64,000 nt of DNA from Andrena cerasifolii (Eukaryota; Arthropoda; Insecta; Hymenoptera; Andrenidae). The stretch lies in contig NC_135122.1 in NCBI RefSeq assembly GCF_050908995.1, positions 16,346,501 to 16,410,500 on the forward strand, written 5' to 3'. Under the pieces are notes generated by a model that was not told the origin of the DNA, did no database searches, and saw only the letters and a program-made list of their open reading frames with translations. The position numbers and the translations under genes are program-made. This document shows positions 1-11,458 of this stretch, in pieces (position 1 is the stretch's first letter; every line of letters begins with the position of its first letter).

Positions 1-221
1 AGTGAAGCGGCTGACGCGCGGATTGTAGTTCATGGCCAATCATCTGTAATGCAGCTTAACCATTATTCGGTCGTGATTCACTCCTGCATGCAAAACGAAC
101 TCTGTGACGTTTCATTAGTCAGCGGGCATACGCGGCGTGATTGCGAATTGATCGGTGCGGGACATCGCTCGGGGGATGCTCGCCGCGTTTTGCAATTCAA
201 TGTCTGTTTCCTAAATCGCAG

Positions 222-2108
222 CGAATAAGGAGCATGCCGACCTGGAGAGGAGAAACCAACAGCTGCAGAGGCAAAATAACGCGCTGCAGTCTCAGGTCCA
301 GGAGAAGGAGCAGAGGCTTCAGAAGTTGCGGACAGGTAAGCGGGCACGGTCCAAGGGAATTTTCATTTTTATTAAAAAACTGCGTTCTTCGTTTAGTTTC
401 CGAGGCGGTATGCAAGGAGTACGAGCAGCTGAAGCATCAGTACGACGTGGAGACCGGCGCGATGCACAAAGCCATGCAACAGGCTTCGCAGGTAGATCCG
501 AAGAGACTGGCTTTGCTTCTTTGATCGCGTCCGCGATTTACTCACGAATTTACATCGGTTTCAGTGGTACAGGCAGAACCGCGAGCTGAAGAGAAGGTCG
601 CAGATCATAGCGCAGAAGTTTCTGCACACCAATCCCGAGGGATCGGTGGATCTCGAGTTATCGGACGAGGTCGACTCGAACTTCGAAGATCTGGATCAGT
701 TGAGGGAAACGGTGAAAGGTAAACGGGGAAATTCTTGTCGCGGCGTAGAATCGAGCTGTGGATTATAGGAATCGTTCACGAGAGGGTGTGACTTTCAGAG
801 CTGAGCAAAGAGATAGCCAGGCTGCAGACCGAGCTGCATTCCGCCCGGCTGCAAGAGTTCGAAGCCCAAGAGCAGGTGACGCATCTGACGACACAGTTGG
901 AGGAAGAAAGGACCCTCAGACAAAAATGTAAGCGCGGAATTCCTTGTAATACTCTCCTGACTCACTCGCCACCTATTCTGTAACGAATCTTTCACTTCAG
1001 ACGAGGAGAAAGTAAACGAGATGAAGGTACACAAGGAGAACATGGAGAAAGTCACGAAGATGGTTGCTGAAGAGGTGCAGGCGTTGAAGGCGCAGTGCGA
1101 CCGCGAGAGGGAGAACGCGAAAATTATGAAAATCGAGGCGGAAAGGGTGGGTACATAGTTTTCACTGATTTCAAGCAGAACAGAGGAATAGCTTGTGTTT
1201 CCATGAGCAGGTACAGAAGGAGAGGAACGTGCTGGCTCATCAGAGCGCGCTCCTGATGGCCGAGGTCGGCGACGACCCCAATGGAAGATTGCTAACCGTT
1301 CTCCAAGAGGTAGAGTCTCTGAAGAGATCGTTGGAGGAGGAGCAACAGAGCCATTCCGCCCATATACAAATGCTCGAAGAAAAACTCGAGGAGAAGGAGT
1401 CGAACGTGGAGTTCGAGATAGTGGAGGAGAAGCTGAAGCTGGCAGAGTCGGAGTTGGAAGTCGCCACGCAGCGGGCAGAGAGGGCGGAACAGTCGGTGGA
1501 AAATGTGGAAGAACTGGTGCAGAGCTTGAAGTCGAAGATCGGTGAGCTCGAGGAGAAGCTTTCTAGGCCACCACCGCCCCCTCTGCCCCCACCCCCGCCG
1601 CCGCCGATGTTCAACAACGGCGGGCAATCGTCGATCAAACTGCTGACGAAAGAAAAAATGAATTCGGAACGCGACGCGGTGACCGACATGGAGAACATGC
1701 TTGGAATCACGAAGAAAACGCCGACGGTTACGCAACAGCCGGGTAATTTGTGTTTTGGATTTGTCGCCGGCCGCTTACGAAATCTGTGTCAAGTATTTGA
1801 TGAGTAATCCAGCTCCCTTTAAATCTTTTCCAGCGATCGACGATATCATTAACCAGATAAAAGGCGGCCGATTCACGCTCAAGCAGACGGACGTAAGTTT
1901 GATTTTTGTGGAAGCGTCCTTTCCGCGGATAAGATTTCCTGCACGTAATGATTCATTTCAGAAACAGAGAGAGGAGGAGAGGAGACGACGACAAGAAGCG
2001 GAAAGCGCGCCGCCAGCGGTGTCGGAGATGTTGAATATTTTAGGAACCATGAGAAGGAGAGCCAAGCCAATAAAGCAGTCTTTCAACTCGACGGATTCAG
2101 CAACATAG
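222..2108 (+). CDS. Shootin-1 homologue, C-terminal eight coding exons (5' part outside window)
   Basis: Exons at 222-335, 397-491, 565-718, 799-927, 1001-1146, 1211-1742, 1834-1892 and 1962-2108 (stop TAG 2106-2108) join in frame with GT-AG junctions and give 457 residues; the first exon opens with two bases of a split codon, so the start lies upstream. The product is almost all coiled coil (residues about 1-330), then a polyproline run near residues 332-345, then a short conserved segment AIDDIINQIKGGRFTLKQTD (390-409) and a C-terminal LNILGTMRRR motif. The same order (coiled coil, HQSALL-like segment, polyproline, basic helix before an LKGIL-like helix) is that of vertebrate shootin-1, which couples actin retrograde flow to adhesion molecules in growth cones. 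Its role in insects is inferred. It converges on the BCCIP gene with under 500 bp between stop codons. Confidence 0.85.
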
Positions 2109-2347
2109 AGATAGGAATTGTTAGTAACGCGTGGAAAGCTTCTCCGTAGCTCCAGCCACGCGACACCCGTCACTGTTGGTTTATTAATTACGATAAGCAC
2201 CTTTAAACAAAGATCTATTCTGCGAGAGTACTGTTACGATATTTATGCGGACGTAAAAGAAATTTTCAACCATCGAGTGAAATATACAGGCCACACGACA
2301 CACACGAGATTTGTATTTACATATTTTTATACGTGTAAAGAGGATGA

Positions 2348-2353
2348 ATTAAA
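2348..2353 (+). other. Candidate polyadenylation signal of the Shootin-1 homologue
   Basis: An ATTAAA hexamer lies 240 bases after the stop codon and before the convergent gene's 3' end. ATTAAA is the commonest variant of AATAAA, but no transcript evidence is available. Confidence 0.3.
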
Positions 2354-2512
2354 GACGGTTAAGGGAGAAGTGATTGGAAACAGATTGCAGTGAGCATTAT
2401 GAAAAAAAGGTGTATTATAAAAAGCTGGTTACATGTACTGTATAGATATGATACAGTTCATCGTACAAGATAGAATATCAGAGATATTATCTTTCAGAAG
2501 CGTGTGCCTTCC

Positions 2513-2518
2513 TTTAAT
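2513..2518 (-). other. Candidate polyadenylation signal of the BCCIP homologue
   Basis: On the minus strand an ATTAAA hexamer lies 56 bases after the TAA stop. If used, the 3' UTR is very short and the two convergent transcripts would nearly touch. Confidence 0.35.
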
Positions 2519-2573
2519 ACAGTATAGGCGTTTCAGGAATATGAGATGGATTAATCTTAGTCCTTTCGATTGA

Positions 2574-4197
2574 TTACGAAACATGATTTTTTATTTTATC
2601 GATAATTGATTGCAGTTTGGTCGCCTCGAATAACAGAACCCTTCTATAAGGTACCATTTCGTCATCCCCCTCTGTCCATGTCCCGGACAGGCCACTGTCC
2701 GACTCCTTTTCAACGGAGAACTCAAAACTGCACGTCGCGTCCTCCGCGAAAATCTCCTCCTCCGGATTACTCCATATAACGGTCGGCTCTTCCGCGTTAC
2801 TCTTCTTTTTGCTCTTCGCTTTCTTCCCCATCTTCTGCTCCTCCATTTTGTACAATTTGCAGATCAGTACGTAATACGAAAAGTCGAATGCCATTCTTTT
2901 GTTATTCGCTCGCTTGATTTCGGAAGTCAAGTTCTCCAAAAGTGGCACAGAGATCTGAGCAGGAATGTTAACGAATCTTTCGTTAATCAGGAGGCCTAAA
3001 GCTTCGGAATCATTCTCGAGAATGTTTTTTATCATGCTGTTAGTCGCATCTGTGGCATGCTCGTTCGCCAATTGTTTTAACAGGTCTCTGAGTTGCTGTA
3101 TGCAAAGATAGTTCTGAAACAGAAGATGTTCGCCACAGTTAATCGCATCGAGGTAAGGAATACAATCAACTACGAGGAACTCACCTGTCCGCTAGATAAG
3201 TTAATTACTGTAGTAACTCCAAACACGTCGTTAATGTCGTTATCCTCGTCGTCGGATTCTTCCAAGTCCTCCGATTGTTTGACAACCGAGCCCACATAGT
3301 TTTGGGAAATAATCATGTCCGTAAGACCACCTAAATCGATATGCGCTTTCAGGAAGAGTTGTTGCAGAAGGGTCTTAATCCCGTGGTAGTCTGGATCTAA
3401 AGGATTTCTCCCTTCGAAGTCTACTTGAATTTCCATCCCCTAATTACAAGAAACCTGGGTCTTAACAATACATTCTCACATCAAGCTCATCTTGTTCAAT
3501 TAACCTTTCCTTGCATAACTTCTTCGATTTTGGAAAAAATACATTTTTGGACTCGTACAAGTGATACTAATAAGGGAAAAATAATAAAAAAAATTGCGTT
3601 TTTTTCCACTTTTTCCGTCATCACGATTATGATTACTTAAAAAACGCGGAATTACAACGTTCAACGCGATCTATGTAAATGTTTAGATATTAGGATATTA
3701 GGTTGCAACAAAAAAATTAGAAACAAAAAATATGTTGCATATTTGCAACAGTATGCAACGAAGGGTTAAACAGTGAAATTAAGTCTGTCGGTAAACATTT
3801 CCCACGCTCCGTTATCGTAAAATGTCACCGACCGGACGGCCCCTGCACAATGATGACCACGCTGGTCATCTTGACAGTTCGGCGAATGATTTCGCAAGGT
3901 CGTACGATTTTTAAGCTCGTACGCTAACTCCGATCATTCTGATCCATTCGTAACGGCCTCGGCAGTCGTAAATGATCGTGAAAAGCGAGACTGTTCTAAC
4001 GACCGCGTGTACGGTAGTAAGGTTAGACACGAGCGGTGATGTCTCGCGTTAGTAAAAACACCGTAAAAATCTCTTACCTGCTCTTCTATGACATTCCGCT
4101 CGTTATCCTCGCTGTTCGATGAACTGTGATCCTCGTCATCGCTACTCCTGTCCTCGATATTCCGCTGGATATCACGTTTTTTCACCGGAGCAGCCAT
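2574..4197 (-). CDS. BCCIP: BCCIP homologue (BCCIP/Bcp1 family), complete, three exons
   Basis: Minus-strand exons 4197-4078 (40 codons), 3439-3185 (85 codons) and 3113-2574 (179 codons plus TAA) join in phase 0 through GTAAGA/TTAG and GTGAGT/TTTCAG junctions to give 304 residues; human BCCIP is about 314. Residues 1-40 are acidic and serine-rich (SSDDEDHSSSNSEDNE), as in the family. Residues 41-125 hold the conserved DYHGIKTLLQQLFLKA and YVGSVVKQ blocks plus an acidic loop and DVFG. Exon 3 holds NYLCIQQLRDLL, LLINERFVNIPAQI, a lysine-rich KKAKSKKK stretch, NPEEEIFAEDATCSFEFSV and the C-terminal VLLFEATKL helix. Family members bind BRCA2 and p21 in mammals and chaperone ribosomal protein uL14 in yeast, acting in the nucleus. 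The ATG at 4197 was chosen because it gives the family-like acidic start; an upstream in-frame ATG at 4278 is unlikely. Confidence 0.93.
3440..4077 (-). other. Intron 1 of the BCCIP homologue
   Basis: 638 bp, AT-rich in its 3' half, with a run of TTGCAACA-like short repeats near 3702-3760. No open frame of interest. Intron 2 (3114-3184) is only 71 bp. Confidence 0.8.
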
Positions 4198-4639
4198 TGT
4201 CACGAAATGACGGTTCAACTGGACCCGTACCACGTGACTCGCAGTCAGCGCGACATTCCATGACTTTAAAAACAACAACTACGTACTTAGTCAATACGTG
4301 GCCGCGAATTATTCAATTTTCTAATTTAACTATTACGTTACTCATTCCTCAGTAATCTGTATGGAGATTAGAAACACCCTTGTGCTGAATTATTTTACAA
4401 AGAAACAAAACATCTGGGTGCCACAGCTGCTGCGATTAAAATACAGCGGAAATTATTATATTCCTTGTACCTATGTATCCATAATTCAGAACAACGATGT
4501 GTAATGGGGAATTGTATAATACATAAATATTCCGTATTCCATCAAAGTTTTAGTACAGATAAAAATGCAACGTCCCTCTAGTTGCAGAATTGTTCGCCAG
4601 GTGGCGCGACGAGTGCGAAATCCAGCGCGGAGCGCGGCA

Positions 4640-4758
4640 AGCAATCAGTCATGGCTCATTACCCGCCCAAGCGTTTAGCGTGTTCAGTGTCGTGCTAATT
4701 CGTTCAAGTTTTCCGTACAAAGGAAAAGGTGACCTCCCACGGGCCGCGCTAAAAAAAC
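4640..4758 (+). promoter_or_regulatory. Possible non-coding first exon or promoter region (tentative)
   Basis: An arthropod-type initiator sequence (TCAGTC) near 4647 is followed about 110 bases later by a good donor context (AAC then GTGAGT at 4759). This could be an untranslated first exon of the divergent plus-strand gene, whose coding start is at 25931, or of an unannotated transcript. Nothing else supports it. Confidence 0.15.
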
Positions 4759-4759
4759 G

Positions 4760-6140
4760 TGAGTCAATTCTGCGACCTTCTTTCCCTCGCTACCAAAGTG
4801 TCTTATTAACCGCAAATTAAGCAACGAAGGAAAATAACTCGCTAGCACAGGAACGGTCTCCGCTTTCGTATTCACCGCTTTCGAGGATGTCCGCCATTTG
4901 TCATGCGCCTCTAATCCCTTCTCGATAGCGGACCCAGCATTTTAAGCAATTATTTAATCGCAATTGGGGGTTTATCGACACGAATCCATTGGTAATATGC
5001 AAGATCCAGGTCTGACTAATCGAAGGAGATCGGCGTGAGAGTTGGTGAAGCGCGGGAAACTGCTACGCAGGGCGGGGGAGGGGAGGAGAAATTTGAATTT
5101 TCGAACGGGAGTCAGGGCCGTGCATGTTGTATCGAGGCGAAGGCGCAGCCGGTGGTCGGCACTGGGACGCGAAAATTCGATTAAAGTTGACGCGCATGGG
5201 CCGAAGGAAATCCTGTTTTCTCAAATTTCCCGGAGTCTGTCAGGTGGCACCACGGCGTTCACCGGTCCGCATACGGGAGCAGTGCGGTCGCATTTTTAGG
5301 TTATAAATACAACACGGAATAAGCATCTAGCCCGTATCCCCGAGTAGAGTAAAATATTGTCAGGCGAAAGAGGGACTACTGTGGCCCCCTTTGTCGTGAT
5401 CTACTACCCCCCACCCTCCGTGAGATTTCGTGAGTGCTTTGAGCTGTGGCGGGCGGTGAGATGGCTGTCTCTCTCTCTTTCTTTCTCTCTTTCTTTTTTA
5501 TATAACTGTCTCTCTGTCTTACTTCCTCTCTCTCTCTCTCTGTACCTATCACTGTTTCGTTTCTCTCATTATTTGGTGTTTCTCTAAATGTTCCGCTGAA
5601 TAGATGTTCTCGACTACTTACTGTATTCCGTTCGCCGTGACCATCGATTGCCCCGCGATAAGCGTGCAATGTGTAATATATATATATATATATATACGTG
5701 TATCGATGTACACAATGCCACGGTGTATCGAGGATCGGCTCGAATACCAGGCAACGTAACCGGGAAATAAGTCTGGGGGACGAGTCACTGTCTTCCTTTC
5801 CAACTATCGCGACGAAGCGATAGGAAGGAAGGGAACTAACAGCCGTAAGATCTCTTTCTCGCGGAGACTGGTACCTCTGGCGCGTCGCTGTTCAATTCTC
5901 TCTCTTTATCAGAGTGATTAATTCTACGTCGATGTAACAGCATATGCTCGGAGAAATCCTCGCGATCATATTCGACTCTCGATCGTGTTCGAAACTGGTA
6001 ACCACCGAAGTCCCGTAAATTTCCGAAGACCCTGTCGCGTCGAGAAGAATCGTTCTCCCCTTTCTCTCGCGAGTTCCGTTGAAATTATTTCGTAACCGGA
6101 GATCGAGCTACCCCCGGCCACCGGGCTGCCCCATATATAC
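4760..6140. other. Intergenic DNA with CT-rich and TA microsatellites
   Basis: No coding exon recognised. It holds a long interrupted CT/TTTC tract (about 5466-5541) and a TA repeat (5676-5696). Confidence 0.6.
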
Positions 6141-6409
6141 AGGGTGTTTTAGAATCATGGGTACAGGCGTGCCTGGCTGACGGACGAAAGTCATTCCGTC
6201 GACGTGGGTTTGTAAACTAGTCGTTCTTGAGAATCGCTAGCGTGCAGGCCCACGTTTGCGAATGGAAGAGAGCTTAGTTATTTATTGTACAGGGTAGACA
6301 CTAACTATGGGTGACCGAAATCACGCGCACACCCCTCGACAGACTTCTGTTCTGTTTTATTATAAATTCCCTACCACTCAGCCGTGTAACCAGTGTTCTA
6401 AAACACCCT
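6141..6409. repeat. Small inverted-repeat element (MITE-like), TIR AGGGTGTTTTAGAA
   Basis: A 14-bp perfect inverted repeat occurs at 6141-6154 and 6396-6409 around 269 bp with no coding potential. No clear target-site duplication was seen, so the class is unknown. The terminal AGGGTGT resembles starts of other short repeats here (17705, 39770, 52585). Confidence 0.5.
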
Positions 6410-9072
6410 CCACGCGCATACACACGACTGGAATGTTTCTCATCTCTGGCTGCTCGGTGTTCCTTAGCGCTGTCTCGTAGCATAGCTGTCTCACCTGCCT
6501 TGATCTGTACTCCTTTACGTTCCATTTTTTTCCATAAACCACGTCGCATCGCGAGCGAAATGGACGCGGACCCCCGCCCCTCTGTTCCCCCGATCCCCCC
6601 TGGCTCGCGACATTACGCGGCTCCTGATTCGGTCAGCGAAAGTTCGCGGCGGCATCCTCGGAAAGTGAACTCTTCCCGAGCGGAACCGATCGAACGCGAT
6701 TGGCGATTAACCGCGCCGTTACTCTCCCTCTAGCCCTAACTTGATAGCGCCGCGCGAACGATGACACCGGGCACCGCCGAATCTCGCGCGGCGCGAGGAA
6801 AACCGAGGGCGCGTACTCGCGATAGAGGCCACAGACGTCGGTCAGGATTTCGAGCTGCCGCCTCCGCGGGGCTTTGGTTTATTGATTTCCCTTCGCTTGT
6901 TTTCTTAGACGGTCCCTCTCTCTCTCTCTCGCTCAGCGCTTGCCGTTCGAAATTGGGTCAAGATCGAGGCGTCTCGATCCGAGCGCTCGGCTCCAAGGCG
7001 TACGCGGCGCGATTTCCGTGGAAACCGAACGGCGAGAACGTTGGGCATCGGATCCCGGCAAAATTCGGATAACACTGGGCTCGCGGGGAGAGGGGGCCGT
7101 AAGAGTTAATCGTTTATTGATTTTGCACGATTTCGAATGTGCTGCCCTAGACTGTTCTATACCGCTCCACTGTTTCACGCTTGCCTCGCGGTAATCTGTG
7201 CGCAACGAGCCTGCTTTCTAGTGGTTTCCCCGCTAAATCACTCGATAAACTGTTGCGCGCAGACTTTTCTATAATCCCCAATTTAGCGGATCCACTGAAA
7301 TCTCCTCTGTCTTGAATGATAGCTGGCTCGAGCTGGTTTGTTGCTGCTCGCTTACCTAGATTTTAGATTACCGAAGCTGCGTTGCGTTAGCGATGCTGTA
7401 TGTACATTTCAACTGTGGATTTAAGCTAGCGTTACACTTTGCACTCTACGCGCCAATAAGTAGCTTGTAAGTGGAGCGGAGCATCCGGATGTCGCGTAGA
7501 TTCTGCGACGGGGTGGTCTCTTTTTGAAGGGGTGGGGGGTGGGAATTGCAGAGCGAAACGAATGAAATTAAGCCCGTATGGTTATATCGCCGGGGTGTGC
7601 TCAGCTCGATGCGCGGCGCAACTGGTTGATTTATCGGTGCTTTCGCGTAGCGTAGGCTAGCAAGAAGGCCTGAATTGGATTACGCTGCGTGCACAAATTG
7701 CTTTATTCAAATGCAATTTAAGGGTCGCGCGTCTTTCGCCCGGGCTGCAAAGGAGAGTTTAAAGAGGTCGTTGTATTAAACACCCCTGGTATATACCCCT
7801 ACTCTTCGTCCATCGATTTCTCCCTTTCGTTCTAAAGTTTCTTCGAAACCCGCGAATCGCAACCCCCCTCGCGTAACGCGCGTTCAATTCCATCGACATC
7901 GGCTACGTCGCAGCTTTAAAGCCCCTCTCCACCGTGACCTCTCGAGTGGGCGAGTGGACGTTAAAATTATCCGCGCTGGATGCACGTCCCCGTCGTCGGT
8001 GGTCCTTTCCAAGGGAACGAATGCTTCGGGCTGATTACGTCGCGAGACGTCACGATCGAACGCGTGGGTGGAGCTTCGCTCTCGTCGATGGGAATTTTTC
8101 TATCGTCGAAACAAAGTTGCACCTTCATATTTCGCACTATCGGTCAAGGGTGCCCACTCCGGAGGTTGGAGTTCACGGTTTCCTACGCAGATTCGATGGA
8201 TTGCCCACCCACCTCTTCGAGCGTATTAAGAAACGCTTTAGCGAACCACCAGTCACCGCGCTCCCCCGCGACAGAATCGAGATATAGGTACTCCTCAGCC
8301 TCTGGGTATCTAGGCCCTTCTTGGCCAACCACCACCCTTAAGCCCGCGATTTATTCAAACAGTCGAGGCCCCTCCGATTTCGTAATATCGAAGCGTGATT
8401 CCATGCTTCCCTGCCTCCCGACGTCCACGGTGCTCGGACTTCGATAATCCTAAACTGTTTGCCGAAGTTCGGCGAGGGTTGACACGGAAACGCGTAGCTT
8501 TCCGGGGGCGGCTCGATGATCAACCGTTTGAGGGGGATCTGGGAGGTTCGTACGAACGCCAGCGTCATCGGCTCTTTTGTATTCCGAGTAGACAGTCGGC
8601 GAGTCTCTGGTAGATATGTATATAGCTACTTTCCCTGCAGCGGGGATTCGCGCAGCGGACCCTCCCTCTGCCCCGTGTAATGCAACTTTTCACTAAATTT
8701 CACTTTTGCCGACTCTTACTTAGCCGCGGGACGGCATTATTCAGTGGCCGTTTGTATCTGGCTGGAAACTTCGCCCATTTCCCGCGCCGCAAATCATTTC
8801 AGCAGCCGTGGCACGGTTTAATGGCAGGGGCCCTTAAAGCCCGCCGAGAGAGCTGTCGCTCGCTGAATTCTCTGTCGCGGATAAAGAGGTGTATAGCCGG
8901 AGGCGTCGTCAAGGGGCAACCCCCCCGGGTAAACAGTAAATTCATTTCGATCAGAGCCAGCGAGTATTCGCGCACTTTTTTAAAGCCCCCTCGCAGCTCT
9001 CCTCCCCGTCCATCCCTCTGCTTCGTTGGACCGTTCGCGATCGCGGGAGGAAACAAAACGTCGAGGAATATA
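6410..9072. other. GC-rich intergenic DNA without recognised gene
   Basis: Only chance ORFs are present, often overlapping on both strands and none resembling a known family. A CT microsatellite lies at about 6916-6931. Confidence 0.55.
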
Positions 9073-10029
9073 GGGTAAACCAACCAGGGAATGACCGAAT
9101 TGTTGAATCTATGGACCTTTGAGATTAATGCTTCAATATATTTATGTATAACAACAGAACGACTGGTGAAATTGCGGTTAAATTTATTTTTCTTCTAACT
9201 TCTGTAAAAATAATTATTTACGCTTATAGGAATTTAAAAGAAAAACAATTATAAAATGCAAAACCTGTAGAAGCCCAGTAAATGACCGCATACTTTTAAT
9301 AAGAATTGTACTTATTAATGTTTGCTTAATACGCGTAACTAAAAATGTAGGATATTAAAAGTGCAACTACACTCCATTTATAAACAGACTAGCGTCCCCC
9401 ATCTCGGCTTCGCCCGAGATATTAGCGTGACTAATTCATGTTTATTAGATTTAATATCTTTTAAGGGAATTAAGTGTTTTGAAAAAAAGCTTGATTTCTT
9501 CGTAATATATCACCCAGGGCATAGTAACATCCACACGGGGTACACATAAATCTGCAACAGCAATTTTTGACCATACGATCATTCTAACATACATGTCCGC
9601 GATAATCCACTTCTCTAGCGAGAAAGCGCGCGAAGAGCTTTGCCATCTGGTGGTGACATCACGGTACTGCTGCGGGCGAGGTATCGCGCGGGTCGAATAT
9701 GCGCATGCGCGCGCGAAGTAGACTGTCGTATACACGGGTCACGTGGTCTGCAAAACAGCCGTACACATGAAATGTTTACACATAAATTACATGTTAATAA
9801 CGCGTTTCTGAGACATGCTACATAGCCTATGTCCATCCTAGAGTATGCAAAAATAACGTGTTAAAATTTGAGGAAGATCGGTTCAATAGGTCTTGAGTTT
9901 TGCGCGAACATAAAAATCGTCTCTCTCTTTATATAATAGTATAGATAATAATGTTTTTAATTTATAATTGACATTTCTTTGCCTAACGGTCATTCACTGG
10001 TATGCGATCAATTACTGGTTGGTTTACCC
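9073..10029. mobile_element. TA-flanked non-autonomous DNA transposon, TIR GGGTAAACCAACCAG
   Basis: A perfect 15-bp inverted repeat lies at each end (start at 9073, end at 10029) and the element is flanked by TA at 9071-9072 and 10030-10031, the target duplication expected of the Tc1/mariner/pogo group. The 957-bp interior is AT-rich at both sides, with GAATGACCG-like repeats near the ends. A different interspersed repeat seems nested in the middle (about 9376-9950). No intact transposase. Confidence 0.75.
9376..9950. repeat. Nested interspersed repeat, class unknown
   Basis: Begins near ACTAGCGTCCCCCATCTCGG and ends in a TATATAATAGTATAGAT tail, an arrangement recalled from dispersed arthropod repeats. 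GC-rich in the centre, with an alternating GCGCATGCGCGCGCG stretch. Boundaries are approximate. Confidence 0.35.
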
Positions 10030-10634
10030 TACGGGGTCCCTTGCGAACTGTGACCTGTAACTTCTCGGGGCGAATCTGGCGCGCAGAGATAAAGAAGACG
10101 GTTCATCTGAACCGTTGCCCTACCTATCGTTCCGTCCTCGCTCTCGTTGCCAAAAGCCCCTATAACGATTCCCGTCCCAAAGCGTGTCCAGGGGATCGGG
10201 AGCTCGAGGAAAGTCACGTTGGAACGGTGAATTTATTCCCGAATTTTCTGCCACGCATTAAACGTCGCCCTGTACGCGCCCGCGGTCTGTGGACCGCCCT
10301 GTACAGGAGGGTAGACCAGGATTAATTGTATCCGTGAGCTCTCCTTTATCTCGTTTCTAAAGCTTCCGCGGCGGATTGGGAATATTACGTTACTCGTTCG
10401 GCGTCGTGACGTTGCAGGATCTTTATCTTTGTCCTTTCTGGCCCCGTTTCCCCGGTGGCGAAGGCAAACGTCGTTTCCGGTTGCACCGTTTCCCGCGCCC
10501 CGCTGCCCCTCCGCCAGGCGGGCGAATTTAAGTCGACTTTAGCGCGTTTATTATTCACGGGGCGTAGCCGCGCGCGAGTCCTGGTAAGAGGCGTAAACAC
10601 GGCTGTTTCGACTTTCCCGCTATCGCCTCCCGGC

Positions 10635-11450
10635 TAGAGCTGCTTCAGTACTCGAATATTCGAGTGGCTCGAAATTCGATTCGAGCCCAGACTCGGTTTC
10701 CGATCCGATCCGAGCGCTCGAAAGAACCGAGCGGCTCGAATAAAGCGAGCGGCTCGAATTAACCGAGCAGTTCGAACGGGTTTCGAACGGCTTGAAACAA
10801 TCTAGTGGCTCGAACAATTTCGGGAATTTTCGCGATTCTCGACCTTATTCTGCGATCTTTAAACGTTTGTAGCTCGGAACAACGTTAACCGATTTTGATG
10901 AAATTTTAGGCACGTATACAACTTACTGCAATCTACAAACGGTTTTTTTTTTAATTTTCATTACAAGCTCACAAAGAAAAGTTTAAAAATCGACCTTTAC
11001 TATTCTTTTCGCTATTCCAACCAAATACATTTTTTTTTCAAACACCAGTTTTTTAGGGTAAATGTTTTTTGTTTGGAACTGTCGTACGAAAATTTGCATT
11101 GCATGCTTGCTATTTTGAAATGTAAACGCTTTGCATTGGACGAATATAATCATCGATAGTAGCGGGAGGGTTAATACAGCTTATAATATTCTAAGCATTC
11201 ATATTCAATGCAACCACTGCATCGCAGTGGGGCAGCTCGAAAATTCTAATATTCCCGAAACGGATTCGAACTGCTCGGATCGTTCGAGCCACCCGATTGT
11301 TTCAAGCCGCTCGGTTTTTTCGAGCCGCTCGCTTTAACCGAGCTACTCGCTTCATTCGAGCCGCTCGGTTCTTTCGAGCACTCGGCTCGGCTCGGCTATT
11401 CGAACCGAGTATATCCCGGCTCGCTTTTTCCGAGTACTCGAACAGCTCTA
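10635..11450. mobile_element. hAT-type MITE, copy 1 (816 bp)
   Basis: Ends are TAGAGCTG... and ...CAGCTCTA, flanked by a perfect 8-bp duplication CTCCCGGC (10627-10634 and 11451-11458). TAGAG fits the hAT terminal consensus YARNG and hAT elements make 8-bp duplications. Both arms are made of degenerate short units around GAGCGGCTCGAA or its complement (10650-10805 and 11235-11450). The AT-rich centre (10810-11230) has no transposase. Confidence 0.85.
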
Positions 11451-11458
11451 CTCCCGGC

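Noticed and set aside
1240..1735. Long minus-strand frames opposite the Shootin-1 exon
   Set aside because: They are antisense shadows of the coiled-coil exon, whose codon structure and splice sites are clear.
3934..4278. Longer BCCIP start using the ATG at 4278
   Set aside because: The extra 27 residues are not family-like; the ATG at 4197 gives the expected acidic N-terminus.
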